Assembly (NCBI GenBank): GCA_036897625.1
Contig: JAYMTA010000168.1
Coordinates: 1-36,402, forward strand
DNA: 36,402 nt
Reading direction: 5' to 3'
Origin: Pelargonium cotyledonis
Taxonomy: Eukaryota; Streptophyta; Magnoliopsida; Geraniales; Geraniaceae
Numbering within the stretch: the first letter of the stretch is position 1; every line of letters starts with the position of its first letter. The translations under genes were made by a program, and so were the position numbers. Under the pieces are notes generated by a model. The model had not been told where the DNA came from. It did not search any database and was given only the letters and a program-made list of their open reading frames with translations. This document shows, piece after piece, positions 10,876 to 22,364 of the stretch.

Positions 10876-13174
10876 TCAGTCCTCCACATGATCTGTCATA
10901 TCTTCCCTTGTCATGGAACTGCTAGCAAATAATTGATTCGATTCCTCCGAAGAATCCCCAAACTCCTCTTTGTACATTTCTTCTATCATCGGCTTCCACA
11001 GGCGAACTCTAGCATTTATAAACCAATTCGAAACCTGGAAGACAAGAACATGAGTGTGCCTATGTTAATTAACATCATAAATACATAGGCCAAGTCACAA
11101 ATGTCAAGTGAAGCTGTTACTTGGTTCTTTGTCAAGCTGGTTTGTGATGCTAACATTAGCTTCTCTGAGTCATTTGGGTAGCTGTGCAATGATCACGAGG
11201 CGTCAATGGCTTGGAAGAGCACATAGATATATAAAGATTGTCCAAATTTAAAGCAAACTTACGGGTTAAGGAAGTGCTCGAAGAGCCAAGAACGAAGGAT
11301 TGCGACAGAGGTATCGGGCAATCCTCTAATGGGTCTCCATGCCTGCCTCTGGCTTTGGATCATCGCGAGCTGTTGTAGAGAAATGCGGTTATGCCTGTTC
11401 TCTCTATCTAACAAGCTGAGTTGTGTTAACCCAGAGTTGATCTTCGGCAGGTCTTGACAGATTTTTCTCTTGGTCGAGTTGATGTGAGATACTATTTTTT
11501 CTTTCAAGTTGCAGAAATGCCTTGACATGGCTCGGAATGCGAGACCAGTGTAGGTCTTGGCTGCTCCTAACCCCGCCACCATTTCAAATGACGACACAAC
11601 CTCCTCCATTTGATGGTAGTATTTATCGTATCTTCCTTCAATCTTCAAAGAGTACAACAAACATACAAAATCAGAAACTCAAGAAGCACAAGTCATTGAG
11701 TACAGATACATGTGTATTAAAGTTATGAAATAGAATTCACCTCCTCCAGCAAGCTAATGAGCTTGGCAATTTTGACTTGAAGTTCGTGTTTTTCGACTGA
11801 TAAGATCCCATTACTGCACAATTCAGCTTTGAGTTCAGCAGAGAGTCCCAGAGCTCCTCCTCTCCTGCCACCGCGAGTAAACTTCCTTTCACTGCCAATG
11901 TCAATGTCCCTGCCACCCACATTCACAATTTCTTCAAGAAGGGCCTGAGCTGGCTTTAGGTACCTTGAATTCCCAATAACATTGGAGAAAGATTCTCCTC
12001 CGTACGAGGATGAATTATAAGACCGATTAAAGGAGGTCGAAGATGATGCAGGAAATGGGCTCCCCATGAAAGAGTAGTCGTCATTTACACGTTGCTGTTG
12101 CTGTTGTTGATGATGATGATGATGATGATGATGTTGCTGCTGTTGTAGTCCTTGATTGCAAGCATCTTTGGCTTCTTCGCCGGAAAGCATGTAATTGGGG
12201 TTTATGAGGTCTGATGAAGTCATTGACCTCTGCCTGCATTGGACTGAAGGAACGAGCACGCAAGAGCCGAGAGATAAGGAGAGCCTCTGAGCTTGGTTGC
12301 TGGTCTCATTTGTTGCTCCAAGAAGATCCATCAAATGCCTGGTGTGGCTAATCTCAGATTCCTCCCCAACCGTAGGAGCCTGAACAAGGTCCATTGATCT
12401 TGACATTCTTTCTCTAAGAGATTGGATGCTTGGCAAGACGCCAAGCGACTGAGAGTACGCATTGTTGCCTCTCAGGCCAGACTCGTCGTACACATCAAAA
12501 TGCTGGTTTTCGAACTGGTTTTGACCGGTCATGGAGTCTGAGATAGTGAATTGGCGGAGAATACTTGAAGCCGGGTTTGGAGGTGAATCTGCAAAACCAT
12601 ACCGATCAGAAAGATAATAATAATAATGATAATGATAATAAAAAGCTATAGAAAAGTGGCAAGTTAGTGCCTCAGAATAACAGGTGATCAGTCTCTTAAA
12701 AATGTGAAGGACACAGAATCAGCCAAAGGGTTTGAATTAAATCAATGAAGTGAAATTCATGGAAGGAAAGGAAAGAAGAAACACAATTCCCCTAGGGTAG
12801 CTAGCTTCCTAAGGTAATAAATGACAACACTAAAGAACTGAAAGAGGCTACTAGTAATGCTTAAGGTTATACTTTCATGGGCTCATGGCTATAATTGCAA
12901 GTACAGAGAAATGGGGTTGTTGTGTCATTAAGCACAAGGCCATCTGAAGCTATGACTCCAAGCACTGAAGTGGAAATCTGTACCAACTTGCACTTAAAGC
13001 ACTTAAAATCAACACTGGAAGTTCCAAGATTAAGCCAAGAGCTAAGGACAAACTCACAAGCAGAAGGCATGCATTTGAGAGGATAGAGAAACAGTACAGA
13101 TGACAAACAAAAAAAATCTGGTGGATTCAAATTAGAAAGAGGCTTGGAACAGAGCATACACCTAAAGAATCCAT
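10876..13174 (-). CDS. BLH11: BEL1-like TALE homeodomain transcription factor (BLH11-like)
   Basis: Nuclear TALE homeodomain protein; BELL proteins bind DNA as heterodimers with KNOX partners and control meristem and organ patterning. Minus-strand exons are 13174-13162 (MDSL, tentative), 12588-11741, 11642-11263, 11181-11121 and 11034-10876. They total 1461 nt, or 486 residues. An N-terminal LSLSLGS (ZIBEL-type) motif lies near residue 107. A Gln/His tract spans about 153-170. The SKY helix ([17 protein letters not shown]) is near 212. The BELL domain covers about 273-350, containing [19 protein letters not shown]. The homeodomain runs from about 388 (AWRPIRGLP) through [15 protein letters not shown]. 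The C-terminus after the homeodomain is short and lacks the usual VSLTLGL motif. If the microexon is wrong, translation would start at the Met at 12532 (residue 24); the frame stays open from there back to the acceptor. The homeodomain has QTSLTKNQ where most BELLs have Gly for the Ser. Confidence 0.92.
12092..12145 (-). repeat. Gln/His trinucleotide tract within BLH11
   Basis: Eighteen codons of CAG/CAA and CAT encode a Gln4-His8-Gln6 run. The eight consecutive CAT codons form a pure microsatellite (ATG on the plus strand), likely to vary in length between alleles. Confidence 0.92.
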
Positions 13175-13760
13175 CAGAGCAAGAAATCGAGAAGCAAGAA
13201 AGCATGAGAATTAAGCAGGGAAATCAAGAACCTTAGAGCAAGGAGGGAGGAGGGAGGGTAGCGATTAGCTAATGCTAAGCTAAGTGATGAGTTCACAAGG
13301 AGGCAGTGTGTATGTGTATGAGATAATGAGAGCAGTGGCAAGTAGCAAGAAGAGTACCTTTGATGATGATGATAATGATTCAGAGAAGAAAGCAAGAGTG
13401 ACTCAACAAAGGGTCTAATCTAAAAAATCTTTCTAATAGAAAGCTATAGAAGCTAGAGAGAGACATAGGCATAGGGCTCTGCTAGTTCTTCAAAGAAGAA
13501 AAGCTAATTGGCCAAGTTAAAATTGCAGAAAATGACAGGAAAAAAAAATGGTCCCCAACATCCCTGACCATAAAACAACAGCAAAAGCATCAATCCTTCA
13601 GCTTTAATGCCTGCGGTTACATTTCTTCGGGATACTCAAAAGCACTTTCAGCTCAAGAAACAGGACACTGCTTTTTTCTCTTTCTCTCTCTCTCTACATT
13701 GAGAATAGAGGACAGAGGACACAGAGGAGGAGAGCTGAGAGCTGAGAGCTGAGAGCTGAA
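13175..13760 (-). promoter_or_regulatory. BLH11 5' leader and proximal promoter
   Basis: Upstream of the tentative first coding exon, the minus strand runs through AG/CT-rich sequence. Features are a CT tract at 13679-13695 and four perfect tandem copies of AGAGCTG at 13731-13758. The intron 13161-12589 follows the microexon. The 112-codon frame at 12867-13205 overlaps this intron and is not supported as a protein. The transcription start is not determined. Confidence 0.35.
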
Positions 13761-15444
13761 TATGTTAAATTGTTCTGTTCACTGGGTTGGGCTTTGGGTT
13801 TGCTGTAATCGATCTGTAAAAAGAAGAAGAGGAAAAAGTGAGCCATCTTTTGCACACTCCCAGTTACAAGATTGTCTGGTTGTGACTCTGTGACCCTTAT
13901 AGGAATATCTAACTTTTTTTCCTCTTAGATGTTGAAATCATGCAACAGAGACGTTGAAAGGACACTGAAAATCACAATCTTTCATAGATAATATTTTTTT
14001 GTTTGTTTTAAAATAAAATAAAAAAAGAGTTACAGAAAGAAAAAGTGAAATAAAATTAACAAAATGTGATTCTGTGATACGGTGTTTTGCTTTGGTGGTG
14101 AGAGATTTTTGAGATTCTGGGAGCATTTTGGGTTAGTCTGTTTGGATGGCTTCAGTAATGATTGCTATCTTTGTTCCTTTGGCCTCCTCCACTTGTCACT
14201 CTCTCCTTCTCTAACTTTTGTTCTACTAATTTACAACCACAAAGTCCCACAGAAGTGAACTCTATGGTGCACATCTTTAAAAGTCACTACTCAACCATCA
14301 AGATCAACCATTCCAGTAAAACTTTCAATTCAAGCCCTAAAAAGGCAATGCCAGAAATTTTTGAACAAAAACACAGTTGAGACTTGGCATAAAGACCATA
14401 TACACAAAACTTCATCAATTACTGTATTCCAGGCAGTTGTAATTAATTTCGGATATGGAACATTAATCAGTGACCAAGGGTGGGAACAATAGAAGCTTAC
14501 CGTGAGAGAGAGATGTGACTGACCACCTGCTGCAGCAAATCGTACAGCAGCAAAAATGGTGTAGGAGAGTGATGCAGGGAGGGTCATATATTCCTTTCTA
14601 TCAGGTTGCTTGATTCAGTCCAAGTAAACATGTTGAACATTTGCCAAACCCTGCCTTCCCTTTTTCCCATCATTTGTCACTCTCATTGCATATGCAGTGT
14701 TGGTTTGGTTGCCCAACTTGCCTGTCTTTCATCATAAAACCAATTAAATTAGCAAATTCTAGCCACCATTTCAGGTCATCTACTATATGCAGCCACAGAA
14801 CAGAGTCACTGGACCTCATAACTTACCTCATTACATGGGACCCATCCTTGACATGGATGTGCAAAATCTGTACAGATATTATAGCTAACTGAAAATTTTA
14901 AATCCTATCAAGTGTTGGCAAAACCAATCATTTTCGATACGATTGAATAAAAACAAAATATACTGAACCTGATCATAAACAACAATATACCAAGCTTAAG
15001 GGGAATGCATATATGAGAGAACTAGAGGATACCCCCAGAGAAGTGGTAAGTGTAATTGTTCAAGCATCAGAAAATATAAGGTCAGAAGAGGATGCATATT
15101 GAAGAGCCAAGTGCACATAAACTAAACATTGATTAGCAAGATTCACAAATTTCTTACAAAAGAACCAATTATTTGGGGTGGAAGGGTGGGTTCATGACCC
15201 AGCTGCAAGAAATCAGTCTACCGCAACTCATTGCGAACAGAGAGAATTAAATGGTACTTTGTTGAAAAGAAAGATAATCAGAATAAAACCTATTCTTCAC
15301 ATTCAAGAGGGTAAAATAGTTTCACATAGCACAGATACTCCTTTTCTCCACTAAGGGGTCACAGTCTAAATGCACCAAAGAACATTTCCATGTAAGATGT
15401 ATTTTCAACTGCATGAATACAATCTGAATTACAATATATATACA
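13761..15444. other. Spacer between the two BELL genes
   Basis: No coding exon, tRNA or mobile-element end was recognised. It must contain the BLH11 promoter on its left side and the BLH3 3' region on its right side. Short frames (13938-14126, 14162-14380, 14330-14587, 14641-14892) overlap one another on opposite strands and look random. Confidence 0.4.
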
Positions 15445-15524
15445 TCATATAGAATGTGAAAGCCAAGTTAATATATAAACATATGTTTATTTATGTATTA
15501 ACTTGGCTTTCACATTCTATATGA
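15445..15524. repeat. Perfect 29-bp inverted repeat (hairpin) with 22-nt loop
   Basis: The arm at 15445-15473 (beginning TCATATAGAATGTGAAAGCC) is exactly complementary to 15496-15524. The loop, 15474-15495, contains a further palindrome around AAACATATGTTT. It lies about 370 bp beyond the BLH3 stop codon, possibly within or just past its 3' untranslated region. No target duplication was found. It could be a small foldback/MITE remnant or a small-RNA hairpin. Confidence 0.9.
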
Positions 15525-15894
15525 CCAAGATGCTGTGGTTTCTGAAGATTACAGTGCAAATTTGAAAGTAATGACGCTTGTATTATACTTGACACACAAG
15601 TCAAAATTTCTCACATCACATATATTTCTAACTTAGATAATATATGAATGTCACACTTGACAGCACCTTTACAAGGTTCCTCATTGAACAACATACAACA
15701 ATTACATGAACCTCTTTTACAAGTGGGCCTTATACCCTATGATATGTGCATCTATATTTGTTCTGCTTGTGGTTTGAATAATAAACAATAGTTACATCTC
15801 AGGTTATCCTACATATTTCTCTTCTTCTTTTTGATATTTTAGTAAAAATCTCCTGAGGATGATTAAAAACCATGAAGATAGAGACAAGTATTCT
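15525..15894 (-). other. BLH3 3' untranslated region / flank
   Basis: AT-rich sequence directly downstream of the second BELL gene. No gene was seen; the polyadenylation site cannot be fixed from sequence alone. Confidence 0.4.
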
Positions 15895-18800
15895 TCAGAC
15901 TATAAAATCGTGTAGCTGATGAGGACTTCCAAACCTGAGTTGTTGCTTTCCTGTATCCATGCAATGATAATCCATTGTGCCAGGTCCCACAAAAGAAGAC
16001 ATGGTTTCGCTACCTCTAATATGGCTCCCATCAGACATATCACTATCTAGACGGTGCAACCCCAATGCAAGTGAGACCTGGCCACCAATTCCAAAATCAT
16101 TCAGCTCTGACATATCATCTGTGGCAGGCGCACGAGCCCGGAAGATCATGTCCTTCCTTTCCTTCGTAGCCCGCACCACCAGCCAGTAGGCTATGGTCAT
16201 CCATTGTTGGCCTTTGATCATCTTGTAATTGGATTACTCCAGAATGTATTACATTATCTTTATGAGAATCACTTTGAAACACCACTCTTGTGGTTGACAC
16301 ATTATCTTCTACACTTGTGAAATGAGCAGACTTCAAATCATGGGCTTTCCCTGGTTGGGCGCTATCAACAGCTGCAGATGTTGTACCATCCTGCAACTCT
16401 ACTCCATCCTCCGATGCTGAGCATTTATCTAGAGGCGCCTGGGATGCATTTTCAATAGATTTGGAATTCATCTCTGACTCACCAAACTCCTCTTTGTACA
16501 TATCCTCAACCATAGGCTTCCAAAGACGAACCCGTGCATTTATAAACCAATTTGCAACCTGATCGAAGCACAAAATTAGTGATAATACCAAATGATCAGA
16601 CAGAAGAGTCATTTGTATTGACATTAATGTTTCTGAAAAAACTAAGATATCCTTCCAGTACATTAAACAATAATCAATGTAGTAATAGTTATGAATGCAG
16701 AGTACATGTATAAAAGAGCACCCTAGTTTCAAAGATCTAGAGGAAAAAAAGAAAGGATCAAGTGTGGTACTCAGCGTTCTAACCAAGCACGTTGGTATCC
16801 ATTGCTAAAACAATGAACTTAAAATCCATCATCAGAAATTTAGATTTAATCTAGTTCTTTACCTGGTTTCTGGTCAAACCTGTCTGTCTTGCTAGCATGA
16901 TTTTCTCTGAATCATTTGGATATCTGGCAAAAGATGGTAACCAAGGAAACAATTAGAAACAATAAGATCTCTAGTAATTAACATATACAACATGGAAGCA
17001 AGTCTTCTTGGACATACGGATGAAGAAAATGCTCAAACAACCAAGCACGAAGGGTTGACACAGAACTTTCAGGAAGCCCTCTTTGTGGCCTCCAAGAATG
17101 TCGCATTACGCCAAGCTGCTGCATGGCCCTCTGCTGTCGAATCTGATGATCCACAGAGCGAAGACGAGGTATCGTAGTTTCTTGTTCCCCAAGGCTACTC
17201 CTAATTACTTGAATCTGACCACTAATTGCATCATGTAGACAGCGAAAGTGGCGGGAAATTGTTTGTTGGGCAAGTGCTGTATATGCTTTAGCTGCCCCAG
17301 ACCCAGCTATTGAGTCAAATGATGACACCACTATCTGCATCTGATGGTAATATTGTTTGTATCTTCTATCTACCTGCAACAAGAGCACGATCATTAACAA
17401 TCTTGCAAAGTTCATCTTAGTAAAAATACATATTAAAGTGACATGCACAATGGCATTCGAACTCAATAAAAATAGGGTAATTCCAAGACAAATACAGGTA
17501 ATAAGCAAAAAAGATTGGCATAAATAAATATTCTGAAAAAAGAACGACACTATATCCTCTATTAAGCTAAATTGACTCAAAATTCTTTAAAACCCACCCC
17601 TTATTGCTCCGTTTATCGAGAATGCTACCTGAAGCATCATGACTTTAGAACTTCCTTGACAATCTCTTACTTATAATCTCTTGAGCAACACCTTTCTTAA
17701 GGAGTACAAACTACCCCCACTTTCACTTAATATGGCATACCACAATTCTTTTACTTAACAATGAGGAAAGTACAAATCTGGTACAAAATATGTGCAGTAG
17801 CTAGTAGCTACCCAAGGTCTTTAGATTGGAATGAAGTTGCTACCTTTATAATCAAAACTTACTTCAAGAGATTGATGGTGGATACCTGGATTAGTTTTGA
17901 TCAAGAAATTTTAAATGCATGCACCTAAAATACTTCTGCTCAAAGGATCAGCATATGTCAAATTGCTTTCCACAAGTGCATCTACCTTTAAAGCGCCTTA
18001 ATAAAAATATTTGTTTCAACTTGGTTTGTTAATAAACCACTCCTAATTTATAATATCTAACCACTTTTTCATAATTATAGATCATTACTGATGAAATCAT
18101 AAAAAATAAATTGCACAAAATATAGAAAGTTTTATCATGGTACACTATTTATGTTTGGTTCAAATAGCCAATTAATATGCGTGGTTGTAATTAAAAGGAA
18201 GAAGGCTAACAAAATTTAGAGATTTTTTTATCTGCGAGTAATTTTGTAGTTCGAAATTGGAATTTTATGATGTGTATTGCGTATAAAGAAGAGTATGTCC
18301 AGTCGGAAATATCTCAAACCAGAAAAAACTATATGGCCATCCAAGCCAAATAATAATCATACAAAATAAACCCATAGGGCTAACACAGATATGGAGACAG
18401 GAACTTACTTCATTCATCATGGAAAAAAGTTTCGTCTTCTTGTTTTGCAAGTCCTGCCGTTCTGCCGATGATAACTCAGTAGAACCATTGGTATTTGACT
18501 CAATATTAGCATCTGACAATGTCCCGTTAGTTGTGGGCAACAGAGATTGACTGCTAGATCTCCTATCAGTTCCCTTGGAGGCATCTAAGCCACTCCCATG
18601 AACATTTTGACGCTTGCTTGAGTCAACCTGCTTCAGTGCCTTTTGAACATTTACTACTTCATCAAGCAAAAATTGAGTTTCCTTGAGGTATTTGGAGTTC
18701 AAGATAGTGTCTGCAAAATCAGCTGGCTCATATTGGTACATACCCGAATGCATTTGAGGATTCCAAGACTCTTCTTTCACAGTATTGTGATTGCCTCGGG

Positions 18801-19398
18801 TAAAAAAATTAGATGGAAAACATTCTGAACCCCTCAGCTCCTTACTCTTATTGCTCCCATCACCTTGACAAGATTGTGTCTCTTTTCCTGAGGTTGGGAG
18901 GTGAGCACTGAAGGATGAAGGGAAACCGGAATTCATATATTGGTATTGAAATGAAGGCACAGAAATTGCAGATGTCATATGTGTGCCGAGGCTTAGAGAT
19001 AACCCTTGGCTCTGAATATTATGTTGACCATCCACAATGCCTAGCTGCATCCTTGGAACCACTTGAGGATCACCATTGACAGAACTACCAACTGGATCGC
19101 CTGCAGAAGTATTTAAGTGTCCATAACTTGTGTCACTTGTAGGTGGAATGAACACCATCTCATTTCTGCCTCCAACAGATGGAATTTCCACACAGTTATC
19201 TAGGGGCATAGAACTGGCAGGCAACATCATTGAGAATGACCCAGCAGAATTAGCTTGGTTCAGATACATCATCATGTTACCGGAATGGGGAAGTGAATGG
19301 GGAAGTGATTCAGGAAATGAAGCAAGTTTCTGATCGCCTGAATATGGAGCTGGCAAGTTGTCCCTTTGATTGCCTAAATTTGGATAATGAGTAGCCAT
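15895..19398 (-). CDS. BLH3: BEL1-like TALE homeodomain transcription factor (BLH3-like) with late frame break
   Basis: Second BELL protein, presumably a KNOX-partner transcription factor. Minus-strand exons are 19398-18409 (residues 1-330), 17373-17018, 16923-16863 and a last exon from 16558. Exon 1 holds [12 protein letters not shown], the ZIBEL motif QGLSLSLGT (131-139) and the SKY helix [18 protein letters not shown] (about 234-251). The BELL domain begins with [13 protein letters not shown] and continues [20 protein letters not shown]. The homeodomain runs [12 protein letters not shown] through [15 protein letters not shown]. In the last exon the frame that starts correctly stops at 16117-16115, giving 616 residues. 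The conserved tail (QVSLALGL and a final [10 protein letters not shown] ending at 15895) is intact in the adjacent frame. A one-base change near 16142-16175 separates the two. A repaired frame would end at about 689 residues, the usual size. Splice junctions match those of the BLH11-like neighbour. Confidence 0.92.
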
Positions 19399-21300
19399 CT
19401 TTAACTTTCTGTCCTAAGAACTTGAGGTCAAATTGTAGGAGATGGATGATAAAACACCGCACTCCCCAATGTTGGAAGATTGCCTATGGAACAGCTGATG
19501 CCCCCAAAAAAATCAGAAAAGAAATTAAATTAAAAAAGAAAAGAACATAACTGCATAGCTCTCTGTAATTCACAAATAATATGATAAATCCAGAATTGAA
19601 GGTTATGCAATTGGATTTCAGGAACTATAGTTGATTCAAAGGGGAGAATCACCCCCAACAGATTTATGCCGGGTAAAGTTAATGCATAAAACAATCCATA
19701 GCTTCTATCATGGAAAGAACATTCATTTGGTCATCGGGATTTCAGGATATATCAAGTAACAAATTTGAAACCATGATAAACACAAAGCCACATAGAGAAA
19801 ACAACATCAACAAAGTAATAAGCTCTGCATAAATTGAATCAAAAGTCAGACAGAGTTCAGACGAAGAATCATGCCATAGAAATTAGTAATTATTTTGTGA
19901 CTTGATGGAGAACCAGAAGAAAACTCACAAGTATCCAAGGTTAAATTTACAGAGGTGCACAACACTAGTAACTTGTACACCAAGCAAGTTCTTCCATCCT
20001 ATGGAGTTTTGTTCTTATTTTGGTGTTTATAACTATCGTCCAACCTGCAATTATCCAAGAGATTTGACACCGGAAAAAAGTATAGTTTACCCATCCAGTA
20101 ACAGGGTACAATCGAAGTCAAGACCCAGAAGAAGTAACACTTCAAGAATACAAAGGGAACACCCAAGATAAATAAGAACTTCAAGATCAACAAAAACAGC
20201 TCAGGTGCTAGAACTGTCAGGCCAGTAAAAAATTGACCTTTTTACATCCTTATGATGTGTGTGTTCCTTAACTATGATCATCATCATCACATAGTTCATA
20301 TGTGCCCTATTAATTTCTTTACACAATGATCAGAAACAAATAATTGGAGAACCAAAAAGCCCACCCCAAGTACACTAGTTAATCATTATAAGAACTCATA
20401 AACTCAATCAGAAAAGAGAGGGAGGGTAAAAAAAAAAGGATGAAGGAGAAAAAAGTTTAAGAAATTACCTGAAACTGAAAGCCCCAAAGGAAATGATGGG
20501 TGTGGGGTGCAATAATTTGAGGGAGCTTTAAAAAAAATATTCTACCAAAATGAAGACAGACCCAATCCCAAGAGATATACCCAGAAACAGAGCCAAAACC
20601 TCTCACTATGATTGGAACATTGACACCACTACAACAACAACAAAAAATAAAGTAGTATATAATTCCACAATCAGATGAATAAAATAATGAGGTAAACACT
20701 AACAACAACTGCAACCAATCAGATGAATGAGTCAGGTTTATGATTATGATCGCGTGAGACAAAAACAAAACCCTAATCTTGCTAGAAAGCTCTTGAAGCA
20801 GCAACTATCCACAATGCTGGTTGGTAGTTTATTATTTGTTTTGTTGCTTGAAATGCTTCTATTCAAGCCCTAACCACCAGTTGGTAGACCAATAAGCCTC
20901 AATTTGATGCATAAAAATACTATTATTTGTGTAAATTGAGGGGAAGCATCTGTGCAATAAAATATAAATAAAATGAAAAAAAAAAAAGAAAAAAAAAAAG
21001 GTAAGTGTGTGTGAATTGAACAGTGGATTAGCAGTGGTGAAAATGACAAAGTGAAAAGCGTCAGGTTGTTGGAGAAGAAGACGAAGACGCAGACAGTTTT
21101 GGGGGTTGCGATTGTTGATCGAAGACCACGCGAACCATCACGCGCTTCTGTAGAAATCAGATGGTGTAGCTACAGCTACAGATACAGCTACAAGGCATCA
21201 TCATCATCATCATCACAAATTTCCATTTCCATTCCCATTCCCATTGCCATCCATAGCCTTCGTTTCAGTTTCTGTTTTGTTCTCTAACTGTTCACTTCTT
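19399..21300 (-). promoter_or_regulatory. BLH3 leader (probably intron-containing) and promoter region
   Basis: No coding exon was found between the BLH3 ATG and about 21300. BELL genes usually have long spliced leaders, and the minus strand contains several plausible GT..AG pairs here, but none can be chosen. Low-complexity tracts at 21166-21195 (CTACAG-type), 21199-21215 (CAT/ATC repeat) and 21221-21247 (CATTCC-type) suggest a leader or proximal promoter near 21050-21280. Confidence 0.35.
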
Positions 21301-22078
21301 AGTTACTATCTCCCATCACCCCGCCTTTTTTTGGTTCTATGCTATTGCCTTTTTCTGCAACACTATGCTTTGCATTTTTGTCCCTCCCTTTTTATGAATT
21401 TTCACTTGTTACCCTTTTTTTTCATATTTTTATATCTAAAACTCGATTTCAATTTCGACAATTGTTGTTATAGGGCAATGAGTATAACTTTAAGATATAT
21501 TTTTATTGGTTGAGCTATACAACGACGAGTATCAATCTCTTTAAAACTTCAGCCGACTTAAACACACGAACTCCAAAATACAAAAGATTTTGTTTATGAC
21601 TATTGAGTCATACCATAGGGTACATGACTTTAGGAGCTTGATTTGTTGTTGTAGGCAGTTTCTTTTCTTCTAAACCACCTTATTTCAAATCTTGTTGTCA
21701 ACCAAATGGAAAGTAAAAACTATATTTGGTATGAAACAATTAATGGGTAGAGAAATAAAAAAGAACTAAAGCTCATTTAAGTCAATGATTTAACATATAT
21801 CTATCGTAGTAAGCGTGTAACGCTTTGGCAAAACAAAAATAATTCCCCATTCCTACCTCATATCTTAATCCCAAATAAAAATTTTATCATAAAATAAGTG
21901 CGGTATTTAATTTCCACCCAAGAACCACACACTTGACAATTTGTTGTCCTATTATGTATAAATAGTTGTTCTAAAAATGTAGAAGCGTTTCAAACTAGGC
22001 GGCAGGTTACAAGTCCAAAAACTCTTCTGCCAAATTCCAATAGCTTTTCTATTGAAACAATTAAAACAAAAGGTAAAA
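21301..22078. other. AT-rich intergenic DNA
   Basis: No coding frame, RNA gene or element end recognised. Simple AT-rich sequence. Confidence 0.4.
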
Positions 22079-22364
22079 GACTTAATTTGATTTCTAGTTT
22101 TTTATTCAAAAATGGTCCTCAAATTTTCGCGTTTCGTCCCAATTTAGTCCATCAACTTTGTTTTGATCTGAAATACTTCGTAAACTTTTATATATTTATC
22201 CGAAATGGTCTTTGAACTTTCACATATTGATTCAAAATGGTCTTTGCCATTAGAGCTTATATCAAAATTTCATGAAAGTTCAACAACCATATCGGGTCAA
22301 AACAAAATTCATTTATCATATAGGGGCGAAACACGAAATTTATGTTCAAGAATCAAATGAAGTC
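22079..22364. mobile_element. Degenerate foldback (long inverted-repeat) element
   Basis: The left end reads GACTTAATTTGATTTCTAG and the right end is its diverged complement, ending AATCAAATGAAGTC. Further inside, TCGCGTTTCGTCCC on the left pairs with GGGGCGAAACACGA on the right. The interior contains repeated 'aaatggtctttgaactttcaca' type phrases (written here in part), a common dispersed repeat theme in plant genomes. Many mismatches imply age. No clean target duplication was found, so its superfamily is open. Confidence 0.55.

Noticed and set aside
12867..13205. 112-codon minus-strand frame upstream of BLH11
   Set aside because: It lies mainly in the presumed first intron, shows no family similarity and is out of frame with the BLH11 microexon.
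16115..16221. An extra intron explaining the BLH3 frame change
   Set aside because: The two frames overlap within about 30 bp and no GT..AG pair of plausible intron length removes the shift; a one-base indel is simpler.
20457..20804. 115-codon minus-strand frame in the BLH3 leader region
   Set aside because: Low-complexity hydrophobic reading with no family resemblance; the region looks like leader or intron sequence.
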